Notes: generated from the letters alone by a model not told the origin. A DNA stretch of 64,000 nucleotides from Flaccisagitta enflata (GCA_965153355.1 OZ231127.1:46686001-46750000), one strand, 5' to 3'; positions 12,066-63,332 are shown, numbered from the stretch's first letter. Made by a program: numbers and translations.

Positions 12066-13332
12066 AAGATAGACGATTAAATGTAACCGATGTATTTTGA
12101 GTTTGCGGGGCACAACCTGTAAGAATGATACTTGAAGCACCCGTGGTTCAGCCTCATGTTGAGGTTGAGAGAGAGTACTAGAGTGGATGTTACAAGTACA
12201 CTCAATGGCGAATTAACGGTGCGACCGAGTTACAGGTGACGGGGGTCAGTCAGACGATAGCGGACGAACTAGTTATGCGCAGTGGTGAACGTGAAATGCG
12301 AGCAACTCCTAATCCTGGCTACTTATCAGACTTATCACACGGGCAACATGCGTACAGTACCACGAGAGGCGACTGACACGGATGATCCGCATCAACTTGC
12401 TGACGGAACGGCATACTTAACTCAAGAAAATAGGAGGACCAGATTGGTGCAGTCGTGCAGCGTGCAACAATCATAGCTCATCAAGGTTAATACGGATTAT
12501 CTCGTTTTGAGGCTTTTGTAAGTGAAAAGGAAAGACTGCGACATCCCAATAAATCGATTGCGATAACGATTCAATTCTAGTTACCGACCGCAATTTTAGT
12601 TATCGACCAGTGTGAGCACTCAGAAGCACAATCATACACAGAAGCGCACTAAAGTTTTCTTTGCTGAAAGCGTTGGTGCGCGTGACTATCTAGTAAAGGA
12701 AATGAACACCACATGACGTCAAACCCCCGACTTCCAAACATTGAAAGGATCTAAACGATTGGAATTGTTACGTTTAGGGAAATGGTAACTAAAAACTCAC
12801 CTTTGACTCCCTTTTAACGGCCGCGTTGGAAACTTTACTAAACAATGCAAAAGCTATTCCTTCTGCCATGGTTTAGGGGTTTCAAAATCAGGGCTTTACC
12901 ACGTGGGGATTTCACAAACTTCGGGTTGGATGGGTAAGGAGAAAACAAAGAAGGCGTCATGATCTCAGCTGAAAAAACATAACCGATGTAAAAAATAGGT
13001 TAAAAATGGCAGTGAAGTAAACCCACAGTCCAGATATTACTAATACTTATATATCTTGCTATTCACATTTCGGGTCGAAATGTGAAAAACTAACCCAACT
13101 GACAATAATGCGTAATTATGGCTAGTATTCGGAATTCTATCCGCTGCCCATATGGCCCAAGCGTGCTAGATCAGAAGCCATTAGAAATATTTGGGAAAAT
13201 ATATGGTGTCAGCAAAAGATTATCGAAAGATAATCAAGTTACAGTAAAGTTGTCTAGACTTAAAAATAGGGGGGGAATTCATATCAAGAAAACAAACAAA
13301 CATAAAGAACTGATATTTGGAATGTATATTAA
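12066..13332. other. Unique-looking sequence, no feature supported
   Basis: Base composition is more even than in the neighbouring repeats, but no open frame shows a domain, no splice-linked exons could be assembled, and no inverted repeat was found. Confidence 0.35.
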
Positions 13333-14262
13333 TAAAAGGATGCTTTATTGACGATGGGTGTTGGTTGCTAGGGAAACACATTTCCATATTTTCCCGCTAA
13401 AATATCAATATTTTGAGAAACATTTTCGGGAAACATTGCTGAAAATCAAATTTGCTATAACTTCCCCACAAGGATGTATTTAATTCTACGATCTTTGATT
13501 AACTTCCCCCTCCCTCTGCCTCTGATTCTCTTCCCCGCAACATGTCACGTCGCATTGCAAAATCTATGATTTTCTTCCCCATATAGCAATAAAACAGTTT
13601 TCTTAAGGTTTAAAGTGTTAAATTGTGCTCTACTAAGCATTGGAGATGATTCTAATTGGCGCATTATAGGCTCTCTTTTCCCCTCCAAAATATTGATGTC
13701 TTACTCATTTTTGAGAGAAATAAAACAATTAACACGGACGCTTCGCGGAAATAAGAAAGCCGACGCCAAATGCAGACGGGGAAAATCAATCTTGAAGTTT
13801 TTCTATTTTTTCTTCAACTTAAAAATCGAACATTGTTGCAATTAAAAATTTTCCTGACTGTTGTGGGTAACTCCTTCATTTAAGCTCTTGCAGCGGTCTC
13901 ATTATGAACTGATGTCAGTTTTTATGATTTAGTACTGCCAAAAGTTCTATTTTCACCAAATTTTCCCCTTATTTCCCCATCTCTAAATTTCAAATTTTCC
14001 CCTTATTTCCCCATCTCTAAACCCTTTAACCAGGGGGAATGTAGAACTTTATACAGGCCTGCTTCTCCACAATATGTTCTGCATAAAGCATCACAGGACT
14101 GTCACACATAGTTACACTCCTAGCAACGGCTAAACGAGCGACATTCTTACAAAACATAGTAAGAAAGTTGTAGCAAATTTGATTTTAAGCGATGTTGATA
14201 CTTTAGCGAGAATACATGGAAATATGTTTCCAAGGCAACCGACACTCATCGTCAATAAAGTA
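13333..14262. repeat. Fold-back element with TTTATTGACGATG arms
   Basis: The arms at 13333-13475 and 14125-14262 are reverse complements. Shared text includes GGTTGCTAGGGAAAC-like and TCAAATTTGCTA blocks. The centre (13476-14124) is filler that includes a 33-bp direct duplication at 13957-14022 (TTTCCCCTTATTTCCCC). A compact relative without the filler is at 52944-53320 in a KIF4 intron. Confidence 0.75.
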
Positions 14263-15137
14263 TAATTTTATTCTCTTAAATTCCATTTATCATCCCTTTA
14301 TGTTCATTCGACTTCTCAATATGAATTCCCCCGTATTTCCAAGTCTATATGACATCTACCGTACACTTTATTGTCGCTGTTTTAAAAGAGTTTGCCATGC
14401 ATTCGTTGCATCTCATACTGCTTCATAGATAAATGAGTCAAGGATGGCAACTGACCTAGCACGCAAGTTTCATCACTGCCTGAGGTGGTTAAGGCTAGTT
14501 TGGGGTCAAAACTGAAAAGGGGCAAACCTTTTTAAGAAATAAAATTTCTAAAACTAGGTAGGTCAGAGCTCAAAAGTATGACATTCAATTTGCATTCTAG
14601 CATTTGGCCGTTACCTTTTGCTCACGTTTAACGGCAGCTTTAGTCACCTTGCCCAGAAGGGCAAGCGCGATTTCCTCAGCCATTCTAACGCTTCAACTTA
14701 TCAAGGATTTCGAACTAGTGTAAGCAGTCAACTATTGTATGAATTGGTAGTAGTTTCTCTTGTCTGCATACAATCCTGTTCTGGTAGCGCGTCATTATCG
14801 GCCGAGTATATGAATGTTTAGCATCTTTATTTGACATTTCCCAGGAAGTCAATAAACGTTTAGGAGACATGTATTTTTCACTTTTTTGGTTCACGAAGCA
14901 CTAGCGAAATAAATATTTCAGAATGTCAGAATATTGGGACATGCGATTCGAGCGTTAACCACGCAATGACTCCCCTAAAGACGCAGCTCGTATACAGTCC
15001 ATCATTATAGAAATATCCCACTTGATCCAAGAAAACTATGGACAGAAACGAAAACAGATCCATTAGTCAATAAATAACAGAAACGCAATAATTTCTAATG
15101 TAATGGTATCTACGAGACTCACGTATCGGACATATTA
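14263..15137. other. Nothing recognised
   Basis: Only short frames without domain resemblance are present. No repeat structure was detected. Confidence 0.35.
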
Positions 15138-16075
15138 ACCTTGGCGTCATAAAAAATGGCGGATTTTTAAAACCTTTTTTACCAGACTCAATTTGAGAGA
15201 AACTAAGGAAAATTGGTGATGGTTAGAAAGCTCTTCGAAAGATCTTTCATTTGAGTTGTGTCATAACATTGTCGCTCAAATGGTTTAGAAGCTATATAAA
15301 TTTGAAAAAAACTCCTCTTTTTCCACCCTTACGGTGTGTAAGCAACCATAACTTGAAAAAAATCTCTTGAAAACCATACTTAATCTTATCCAATTGAGAT
15401 AAAAATTGATATGGTGGTACAACATACCTTCATCTAACAGCTCCTAAAGTTTCATCCAAATCGGACAGTTTTTGCTATCATTTTTACCATGCAAAAGATT
15501 TCAATGTTGGTTTGCAAAACTGTGGTTTGAAAAAAATCAGTAATTGGATTTTATCGAGTGTTTTGTTCATTAAAATATGGTTGAAATCGTTAAAAATCTA
15601 TGACAGTTTTAGAGTCCGTGCAAAGATCTTTATTTTGGACCCTCTTCCAAAGAAGTAAACTTAGTATGAGCTCAAACAATGCAGAAATAAAAGTTTTTTT
15701 TGAAATTGCATCATTTTCTAAGAATTTTTATGAGGCATAGTAAAGGAACCTGCAAAAACCATAGAAAGGAATTACCAATTCTCACAAAAATTGAACTGGT
15801 ATCAGAAGACACACTGTTTTGACATCACCTAAAATTTCAAGGCAATCAGACAAGAACTTCTACCATTTTGGTAATGACAAAATTATTAGCAAATTTTGTT
15901 TAATGATACACCGTAAGGGTGAAAAAAGAGGTTTTGTTTAAATCACTGTAACTTCTAAACCGTTTGAGCCACCACGTCCAGACACGACTCAAATGAAAGA
16001 TCTTTCGAAGTTTCTTTTGAATTAAGTTGGTTAAAATAGGTTTTAAAAATCCGCCATTTTTTATGACGCCAAGGT
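15138..16075. mobile_element. 938-bp TA-flanked element, ACCTTGGCGTCA ends
   Basis: The termini are ACCTTGGCGTCATAAAAAAT and its reverse complement, flanked by TA at 15136-15137 and 16076-16077. Inverted similarity continues through GAAAGATCTTTC. The interior carries no recognisable transposase. The element at 28682-29635 has similar ends (ACCATGGCGTCA) and length, so the two look like sister families. Confidence 0.8.
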
Positions 16076-16974
16076 TACAATGAAGTAACATCATTGCCCA
16101 TTGGTGCGACACAATGTATCAAAAGAACATAATTGCAGGGTGCGACTACGCCGAAACAGATGCGATTGTCAGTGTCAAGGAGTGATGTACAAAAGGTACA
16201 ACACCGGTAGGAAACTACGAAAGAGGTTGGTCCGACCATTGAACACATGTCAAACTGCGACAGGGCAATCCAAGATGGCGGTAGTGGTAACTGGAGAGAG
16301 CCTTGACCGGCCGTTAGCCTTTTATCAGAGCCGGTATATGAGACTTGGAAGCCAGAGGCTTCCAAAGTCTCATTAGCATATTGCAGTTAGAGCTTTAGCT
16401 TGTCAATGTTGTCTTGGTACATTTCAAGGATATTTGCAATGGTGGTCAAGTGATTGCTTATAATGATACTTATGATAAAGGATGATCATATGATAGATTT
16501 ATGCTTTGGTTCATGTGATACTTTATAATGATACTCTTGGTCTGTATGATATTGATATTGTTCGTGGGATTTGATAGTATCTCACCAAACCATCCTTGTA
16601 TGAAATGACAGATACAAAGTTTTGTTGTCAATTCAACAGATTAAGCATCAACTTCGTCCGAAAAACAAAATAGTTGGTCAAATGTCTTGATAGTACCCCG
16701 CGGAGATGATCAACAATCTAAAATTAATAATAGGCTGCCCGAGCATTATAAACTAGGATACATTATGTTTAAGACAACCGGAAATGCTTTTCGTAAATCG
16801 ACATTTTACAAATTGAAGATCGGGTTACTTAAAGATATGCTTCAACTGATTGCTCTTGCTAGCCCAGAATAAAAGTTTTATGTTAGGGTGTAAGCTAGAC
16901 AACTACAGACACAGGTAGTAATTTCGCGCGGTAGGAGGCAGCAGACGGAAAAGCGAAACTATGACAGATTCGCG
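16076..16974. other. 3' flank of the carrier gene
   Basis: This lies downstream of the minus-strand carrier stop codon and should include its 3' untranslated region. No polyadenylation signal could be fixed. A short run of ATGATACTTATGATA-type words lies at 16455-16570. No other gene is supported. Confidence 0.35.
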
Positions 16975-18966
16975 CTATAGCTTCTTCAATTGTTCATATG
17001 TGATAAAGAAGACCACGTTCCACGGTCCTAGCCGAACCCAATTAGGTATGAATCCTTTGTAAAGAGCCGAGGGACCCTCGTGACGAAGAGTTTTCACGAG
17101 ACAATCCATTGAACTGTTGTAAAGTTGATAAGCCGCACCTGGACAGGATCAATAAAATCACAGGCTACGTTGATATCGTAAAATCAACCATCAACCGGAA
17201 AATAATTAGTTTTACATTTCCATACCGTCGCTAAGTACGGTTGATTTGAGATTCCTCTGATTCATCATTCTAGTCTTGACGACGTCAATGGGCGTGGACG
17301 CCATCGCCGTCGCCAACCCAGCCGCCATCGACGACACGAAGTGATTATAAACGCCGTCATGAAGATAAGGCAACAGGTAATATTTCGTGCAATCGTACAC
17401 CGGCAACTCAACGCCTGAAAACACGCAGAAATACATTCAGAAACTGTTTCCTTTACAAAGCGCTCCTGCTCCTTCGCATCTACAATCTACATGTATCTGT
17501 TGTAGTGTTGTAGAATTGAGTTCCAAGGGTGAGTTAGAATGGTTTCTAACTTTCCATAGTTATTTCATTTATTAACTACTTGATTTTTCTTTGTGAAGTG
17601 CTTACCTACAACTACAGCTGCTCGCTGAGCTGTCGGACCCACACCCCGCCAAAGTCCCTTGAGACCCTCATTTCTATAAATATCCGCGAAGCAAGCAAAT
17701 AATCCCATCTCGTGGTTTGCGCGACCAGTCTGAGCCTGTGTAGGAGGAAAATGAAGGGTTGACCAGTGTGTTTACTTTTATAACCAACAAATGAAAGAAC
17801 GGATACCAAATCGTTTCCTACGATATATACCTGCATCCGGACTTTGAGTACATCAGTGGGGGTTGTTAAGGCAGCGGAGGAAGCTCCAGATAATACGCCC
17901 AAAAGCAAATTCACCGAAAATGATTCGTCACGTGAATCTGAAATTTCGGTTCAAGGAGGGAAAAATGATCGAAAAGAACGATTCTAGAAAATAAAACGGT
18001 TGATTCAAACGAGGAGAGGCATAAACTGCATAGGAAGGGGGCATTTCCGACGAATGATAAATGATAGATGATCATTGATCAATGTTGCAATGACTCGGAT
18101 CGTTACACGAATACTGCGCACCATGTCCCAAACAAACAATGCCGATTCTTACCGCTGCCCATAATGACAGATTTCAGGCGGTAATAGACGCCGAACTTGA
18201 TGGTTCCGTAAGTCGCCTGCCGGAAAACTGCGGGTTTAATGCCGAAGTAAAGTGCGCGGAAACCCTCATCACGAGCTATGCTGGTGATGGCGTGGAACAT
18301 GCCCCGATATTGCACTCGTTGACGTAACGTCGAACAAGCAGTCTCGGACGCCTGTCCCTGGATCTGAGAAGCAAAGGAACCGTTGCAATACCATGGAAAA
18401 TGGAAAACCCACTATGTCGGTCAATCGGTCAGTCTTTGTTTGAAATACTTCCTTTTTCAGCGTTTTTGAGCAATTCTTCAATCCGTGGAAAAGCGAAAGG
18501 CAGTTTTTTAGTCGCGTGCACGCGACTATGACCCGCTTTGTCCGTCTGTCTGTTTGTCTGTCTGTTGGTCACGCTTAGCTTTTTTTTTGTCATTTCACGT
18601 CATTTTAAGTCATTTTAAGTATCTAAATATTTAGTCATTTTAAGTTATTTCAGGACAATTTACATGTAGTCTTTTGGTCTTTAAGTCTTCTAGTCTTTTA
18701 ATCTTATGGTCTTAACAACCGCACGCGACTGTAAGGTGTTGGCCTTGTTTGAATAACAATCACACCTGGAGACGAGTCTTTGAAGTGTCTATGGGAAAGG
18801 TGAAGCATTCTGCGGTGACGGAGGCTAAACCGCCGTAGATAAAAGGTCGCCAAGTGAGATCATTTCTACGACTCATAGTTTCAGTTCTCGCCGGCGCCAC
18901 GACGTTATTAGAAGATGCCGCGGGGGGTGAAGTCGAAGAGGGCGAATTTAAGGCCACGGACGACAT
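16975..18966 (-). CDS. SLC25A14/30: Mitochondrial carrier, SLC25A14/SLC25A30 (UCP5/KMCP1) type
   Basis: Six exons on the minus strand: 18966-18766, 18363-18153, 17937-17831, 17735-17606, 17414-17226, 17138-16975. All introns are GT-AG and phases agree, giving 333 residues against about 290-325 in relatives. Three carrier repeats each keep the P-x-D-x-x-K signature: PIDTSK (58-63), PTDVLK (164-169), PIDVVK (258-263). [15 protein letters not shown] near the N-terminus, [13 protein letters not shown] mid-protein and [11 protein letters not shown] near the C-terminus are typical of the brain/kidney mitochondrial carrier branch of the uncoupling-protein group. Such proteins sit in the inner mitochondrial membrane as six-helix transporters. 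Relatives are reported to move inorganic anions such as sulfate, thiosulfate and phosphate; the substrate here is not shown. The start at 18966 gives a Ser/Ala/Pro-rich 38-residue extension; Met31 is an alternative start. Intron 1 contains a modular repeat ending 14 nt from the donor. Confidence 0.93.
18504..18751 (+). repeat. Modular hairpin repeat family, copy 2 (carrier intron 1)
   Basis: A T-run and the perfect palindrome AGTCGCGTGCACGCGACT (18510-18527) are followed by a TTTGTCCGTCTGTCTG tract, a GTCATTTTAA simple core, and the end GCACGCGACTGTAAGGTGTT plus GGCCTTGTTT (18721-18750). It fills about 60% of the 402-bp intron 1 of the carrier gene and stops 14 nt from that intron's donor. 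Confidence 0.8.
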
Positions 18967-19670
18967 GATCTCGTTACAGTCAGTCGAGGCGACCTCCCGA
19001 ATGGTGCTAAGAACTACATTTTTTTTTACTTTTTCGTGGTTTATAATCACAGAGTACTCAAAAAAAGTTATCACTTTTTCAGCGACTAAGGTATTTCTTT
19101 GGTCGAACAACCAAGCCTAAAAATAAAAGTGGATCAAGGGATCTAAACGTGGTTTCATAACAAATGTATACATATCGCAGATAGATAATATCGTTAAAAA
19201 TATCGTAACCGGTTTCATGACAACCGGTTCAAATATAAAAGAGCATTAGAGCAACGATTTGGCACAACGCGCGGCGGCGGTAAGCTGGCGGCCGTTCAAT
19301 CGAAATTACACCGCCTTTTTGCAAGCTCGAGCAGAAAAAGGAAAGGCAGAGTAAAACGACGTGTTAACAGGCATACATACATCTCAAATTGCTCAACGTG
19401 GTGCAATTCAGTTAAAATACTAATACTACCACTGTGTGGCCTCGTTTTAACAGTAAAGCGTTTGTGAAAGTAACCCAAAATTCAAAGTAGGCTCTTCGAT
19501 CAATAGAGTACAGGGAGTGACGCAAAAATGGAATGATGGAAAGGGAAATTTTTGAGATCGCCGAATGCACAACCAGAGGGAGGCGATGACCCTCACATTT
19601 TCAAGTGTCCTTTTTGTCTCACGGGTCGAGTGATATGATACCAACTGAGCCCCTTCTTCCCCAGAGCCAA
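18967..19670. other. Intergenic space between KIF4 end and carrier start
   Basis: About 700 bp separates the KIF4 stop codon from the carrier start, both on the minus strand. It must hold the KIF4 3' untranslated region and the carrier promoter. I see no clear TATA box or AATAAA on the minus strand, so neither end is placed. Confidence 0.4.
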
Positions 19671-58215
<38,545 letters not shown>

Positions 58216-58663
58216 GCCAACAGGCTTTCTTTAAATGAGTTTCTTTTTTAAAAGGCACAATGGCTAGAAAAGGAGGAAGAGCAGTTATAGTCATATATTT
58301 CCACTAGCTATAGACATGATCTCATACCAACCGACACAACACCTCGCATTTGCAATCAATACAATCATTCAAAATCACTCTGCTTACACCGTTTTAAAAG
58401 AAAAAGATTTAAAAACCGAAAGGATCATCACCGAGAGGGGGGACAGAAAAATCGAGTGAACGAGCTGTATACAAAACATACAGGAACCATGTACAATTTC
58501 TTTTTTTGATGCTTGATGAAATTACACCGGTAAAGAAAAAGGTAAATAATTAAATACAAGAGTTGTAAGCGAATTTAAACTAGACACGCGGGTCAACCAA
58601 TTTGGCACTTTAGGCTTCATAATTCACGCGATTTTCCTCCAGTTTTTTGTTCTTCTATAAAAT

Positions 58664-59542
58664 TCAGGCGATTTGCAGCAGAAATTGTCGGGTCAGTTGA
58701 TTCAACTCTGCCATGGCGTGATTTTCGGGCAGCGGCAAACAAGAAAGCGAGGGCAGGATCGAGGCGACGGTGTCCACTCCCGACGAGGCTGACAAGGTCC
58801 CGGTGTGATGATGACGCTTGTTTATCAAAGACTTTAAGTATCGAGAACAGTGGCGAGCCATCTCCACTTGCGCCAATCTGGTGGTGAAAGCGAGAATAGT
58901 GACTGAAATGTAAAGGTTGGAGAAGAGGCTAGAAGCTAAAACTGACAAAAAATGCAGCCCGCATTTACAAGTCTTGGGGACTGGGCAATGACGTCACAGC
59001 TCCGAGACATTTTCAGCGATAATCGAGCAATCTTTTTATTTTTTGGTTGACCGCAAGAGTTTAATCATTGCGGACGACAAACTTTGTAACACAATGACTA
59101 TTCCGAAATCCGAACAAATACCCAGCCACATCTCAAAAGAGTAAACTGAAAGCATCCCTCCAAACCAAAAACAAGGGAAAGCCTCATACAACTTACCGAT
59201 CATAGGATGTGACACATTTTAAATGTGATACACGGTTGCAAAGGGATGTGATCCGCGGTCCATGAATCTCACTCACAGCGGAAACCTCACCATCTGCAAA
59301 TACGATAAAAAGGTTTTTAATTCCCTGAATCCATAGGGTTGTGCGAAAATTGCCGAGGAAGAAAAAAAGGTTTGCAGAGAAATCCCATTCACAAACATTT
59401 ATTTACGTACCAGAGTCCAGATTCTTGCGTAGCCAAACGAAGTCGAAGATGATCTGGCCACCGATAGCCCAATCAAAAATGGCGCTGCTCCTTTCTGGAA
59501 CATTCATTTCCGCCAACAAATCGTAAATCGCGTCGTATTTTC
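58664..59542 (-). CDS. Unrecognised gene, last three exons
   Basis: Exons 59542-59411, 59293-59197 and 58877-58664 join in phase with GT-AG borders and end at TGA (58664-58666), giving about 148 C-terminal residues. Text such as YDAIYDLLAEMNVPERSS, IFDWAIGGQIIFDFVWLRK and RHCSRYLKSLINKRHHH has the look of a helical, conserved intracellular protein. I cannot name the family. The first of these exons begins mid-codon, so more exons lie upstream, probably beyond the satellite block or outside the window. The stop codon is about 450 bp before the KIF4 start on the same strand, so its 3' end and the KIF4 promoter share that gap. Confidence 0.75.
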
Positions 59543-60016
59543 CTGGAAGAGGGACCACAAGGATCAATTTGAGAGACGATTGGTTGAAAAATCTGAACAG
59601 TAATTGGGTCCGCGACGGAATTTTTTGCGAAAAATAAAAATTTTAGATAAACGTTGGCGCAAAAGACAACAGATGTATGAAAAAATATAACTAACTTTTT
59701 GCATGAATGTCTTACTTTTTGAAAAATCTTTAAATTGTTGACACGGTATTGCGATAGATCAAACGTATATTGACTAATGGCAGATTCGGTTTAAAATATG
59801 TGGCAATAAAAAAACTTACCAGTAAATTTTCAAAAAATACATTCAATAACATGACAGGCAATTTTTTGACGTTGAAGGTATAAGACTTACCTTGTAATAT
59901 AGATATGCAGTGAACTAAATACCCACACAAATGAGTGATATCCACAAGCATGGAGGTGGTTTGAAGATGCAGCCATACTAAGTTGTAAGTTAATTGGTTT
60001 AAAAATCGCAGTGTTA
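59543..60016. other. Intron of the unrecognised gene, nothing further seen
   Basis: AT-rich sequence upstream (in gene orientation) of the exon starting at 59542. No further exon with matching phase was found. Confidence 0.35.
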
Positions 60017-60440
60017 TGCACATTTTTTACTTTTAGGCTAGTAGGCTGGTTGGGTGGTAGGCTGGTTTGACAGGATAAATAGTGTGCATATGTTGAGTTC
60101 TTCCATTAGGAGACTCCATACCAAGTTTCAACCAAATTAGTTGAAAAATGACAAAGTTACGCAAGTTTTTCACTTTTAGGCCGGTTGGCTGGTTGGGTAG
60201 TAGGTCGGTTTGGCCGGTTAGCATGCTCAAATGCATATAAATCATATACATATGTTGAGGCCTTCCATTTAGAGACTCCATACCAAATTTCAGCCAAATC
60301 GGTTGAAAAATGCCAAAGTTATGCACGTTTTTCACTTTTAGGCCGGTTGGCTGGTTGGGTGGTAGGCTGGTTTAACAGGATAAATAGTTTGCATATGCTG
60401 AGTCCTTCCATTTAGAGACTCCATACCAAGTTTCAACCAA
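60017..60440 (+). repeat. About 150-bp tandem repeat, 2.8 units
   Basis: Units begin near 60030, 60172 and 60333 at CTTTTAGGCCGGTTGGCTGG and include AGAGACTCCATACCAA and TTGAAAAATGCCAAAGTTA. The units are diverged. Confidence 0.85.
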
Positions 60441-60499
60441 AAACCTCGTTTTTCTCAAACCGTTTCGGCGTGTCGGATTTTCGCGGAAAAGTTGGAGGA

Positions 60500-60925
60500 A
60501 CAGTTCCTCCAAACTGGAGGGGAATTTGGAGGGGATTTTGGAGGGGATTTTGGAGGGGATTTTGGAGGGGATTTTGGAGGGGTTTTGGAGGGGATTTTGG
60601 AGGGGATTTTGGAGGGGATTTAGGAGGGGATTTAGGAGGGGAATTTTGGAGGAACTCACACTATATCTCTTTCTGAGTTCCTCCAAAAAAAAATTTGGAA
60701 TGGTTGGGGCTTATTGGCTGGGGTTTAATAGGGGATTTAGAGATGATATTTGATCATTCTAGCAGTTTGGAGGATCTGTTCCTCCAATTCGGAGGGGAAT
60801 TAGGAGGGGATTTTGGAGGGGATTTTGGAGGGGATTTTGGAGGGGATTTTGGAGGGGATTTTGGAGGGGATTTTGGAGGGGAATTTGGAGGGGAATTAGG
60901 AGGGGAATTTTGGAGGAACTCTCAC
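60500..60925 (+). repeat. Two (GGAGGGGATTTT)n 12-bp arrays
   Basis: Arrays at 60519-60650 and 60785-60915, each led by GGAACAGTTCCTCC or GATCTGTTCCTCC and followed by GGAACTCACACTATATCTC or close text. The block is thus duplicated, with about 130 bp of spacer between. Confidence 0.9.
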
Positions 60926-60943
60926 TATATCTCTTTCTGGTTG

Positions 60944-61125
60944 TGATCATCGGATGATCAAGAGTCCTGGTTGTGATCATTGGATGATCAAGAGTCCTGG
61001 TTGTGATCATTGGATGATCAAGAGTCCTGGTTGTGATCATTGGATGATCAAGATTCCTGTTCCCGATCATTGGATGAATAAGACTGGTGTTTGTGATCAT
61101 CAGTTGATCAAGACTGCTGTTCTTA
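60944..61125 (-). repeat. 30-bp TGATCA satellite, reverse-oriented block
   Basis: About six units containing GGTTGTGATCATTGGATGAT and CAAGAGTCCT, in the opposite orientation to the main block at 61545 onward. Confidence 0.9.
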
Positions 61126-61535
61126 ATTATGATATTGATAAAGATGATGATCATGATAGTGATGATGATCATGATTATCATGACTATCATGATCATCATG
61201 ACTATCATGATCATCATGACTATCATGATCATCATGACTATCATGATCATCATGACTATCATGATCATCATGACTATCATAATCATCATGACTATCATGA
61301 TCATCATGACTATCATGATCATCATGACTATCATAATCATCATGACTATCATGATCATCATGACTATCATGATCATCATGACTATCATGATCATCATCAC
61401 TACCAAGATCATCATCACTATCAAGATCATCATCACTATCAAGATCATCATCACAATCATGATCATCATCACTATCATGATCATCATCACTATCATCACT
61501 ATCATGATCATCATCTTTATCAATATCATGATTAA
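61126..61535. repeat. 18-bp array (ATCATGATCATCATGACT)n with palindromic flanks
   Basis: About 20 units. The outermost parts (TTGATAAAGATGATGATC at the left and its complement at the right) extend into the flanking 30-bp repeats, so 60944-61660 folds as one large inverted repeat around this array. ATGATCAT words make each unit locally self-complementary. Confidence 0.92.
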
Positions 61536-61544
61536 GAACAGCAG

Positions 61545-62193
61545 TCTTGATCAACTGATGATCACAAACACGAGTCTTAATCATCCAATGATCGGGAACA
61601 GGAATCTTGATCATCCAATGATCACAACCAGGACTCTTGATCATCCAATGATCCAGCCAGGAGTCTTAATCATCCAATGATCATAACTGGAGTCTTGATC
61701 ATCCAACAATCACAACCAGAAGTCTTGATCGTCCAATGATCACAACCAGGAGTCTCGATCATCCAAGGAATACAACCAGGAGTCTTGATCATCAAATGAT
61801 CAAGACCAGGAGTTTTAATTACCCAATGATTGCAACCAGGAATCTTGATCATCCAATGATTGCAACCAGGAATTGTGATCATCCGATGATCATGACCCAG
61901 AGTCCTGATCAGAAATGATCAGAAATGATCACAACCTGGACTGTTAATCACCCTATGATCATGCTTAAGAGTCCTGATCATAGGATGATCATGACCAGGA
62001 GTCCTGATCATCTGATGATCATGACCAAGAGTCATTCGGGAGTCACAGGGAATATCTCGATGATATCTAGATAATACGCCCAATGCGAAAACCCCTCTGA
62101 TCATTCAATGATCATGATCAAGAGTCCTGATCATCCGATGATCATGACCAAGAGACCTGATCATTACGCCGATTGCATCCCGGGACTTAGCTG
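61545..62193 (+). repeat. 30-bp TGATCA satellite, diverged block
   Basis: Units of the AGTCTTGATCATCCAATGAT then CACAACCAGG type, with many substitutions. Interrupted near 62030-62090 by TCGATGATATCTAGATAATA text that recurs at 62650-62670. Confidence 0.88.
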
Positions 62194-62559
62194 AATCGCT
62201 CTTATGCGCCCCCTTCATAATATGACACTCACAATTTCATTTCAAATGAGCCAATGCGCAGCTCTCTAGCTTGATGGGAACCTTTTTTAGGGTCCATTTA
62301 AAGTTTACATAGAAATCAATGGGAAAAAATCCCCTTAAGAATCCCCTTAAAAAAATCCTTTTATTTTGTTTGTTAATTTCAAATTGAGCCTAAAAAAGGT
62401 TCCCATCGGATTAAGCACCACGGAGAGTTCCCAACACTCTTGTCCTTTGTTTTTATGTGTTTTTTTAAAGAGCCATGTTGTCACAAGTCATTAAGGTAGA
62501 AAGCTGCGCATTGGCTTGTTTGGAATAAAATGGTGAGTGTCACATTATGAAGGGGCGCA
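62194..62559. mobile_element. 366-bp inverted-repeat element inside the satellite
   Basis: The termini TGCGCCCCCTTCATAATATG and CATTATGAAGGGGCGCA begin arms of about 60 bp that include GAGCCAATGCGCAGCT/AGCTGCGCATTGGC. Satellite units flank both sides. Target duplication not resolved. Confidence 0.8.
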
Positions 62560-63091
62560 CAGGAGCGATCATCGGTTGATCTTGACCAAGAGTCATTAGG
62601 GGTTGTCACGTTGAGAACATTTTCGAGATATTACATAGGGAGTATCTAGATATCGATGATATCTAGTTAATAAGCCCAATGCGACAACCCCTTCGATCAT
62701 CCAATGATCATGACCAAGAGTCCTGATCATCCAATGATCATGACCAAGAGTCCTGATCATCCGATAATCAGAAATGATCATGACAAAGAGTCCTGATTGT
62801 CCAATGATCAGAAATTCATCCAATGATCAAAACTGATCATGACCAAAAGTGTCCAATGATAAGAAATGATGACCAAGAGTCGTGATCATCCAATGATCAC
62901 AGATCATCCGATGATAAGAAATGATGATGACCAAGAGACCTGATCATCCCATGATCACAGATCATCCGATGATCAGAAATAATAATGACCAAGAGTCCTG
63001 ATCGTCCGATGATCAGAAATGATCATGACCAAGAGTCCTGATCGTCCGATGATCAGAAATGATCATGACCAAGAGTCCTGATCGTCCGATG
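62560..63091 (+). repeat. 30-bp TGATCA satellite, degenerate block
   Basis: Irregular units with ATGATCATGACCAAGAGTCC and extra AGAAATGATCA inserts; period varies. Confidence 0.85.
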
Positions 63092-63332
63092 ACACCTTGA
63101 TCTGGGGGCTGAGAAAAACCCGAGATGAATCTAGCATGTTTCAATAGCTTAATTTACATGAAAAGCATACTTCTAGTTAACCCAGTGATATGAAATTTTA
63201 ACTGAAGCTCTGCAAAACCATCAGCTTTCCTCATGTAAAATTTCATCTCACTGGGGCAACTAGAAGTATGCTTTTCATGTAATTTAAGCTATTGAGATTC
63301 ATCTCGGGTTTTTCTCAGCCCCCAGATCAAGG
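63092..63332. mobile_element. 241-bp fold-back element inside the satellite
   Basis: CCTTGATCTGGGGGCTGAGA and TCTCAGCCCCCAGATCAAGG begin near-perfect arms of about 105 bp with a short loop near 63205-63225. Satellite flanks both sides, so it inserted after the array formed. A related AGCTATTGAGAT/CGGGTTTTT stretch occurs at 55550-55610. Confidence 0.88.
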
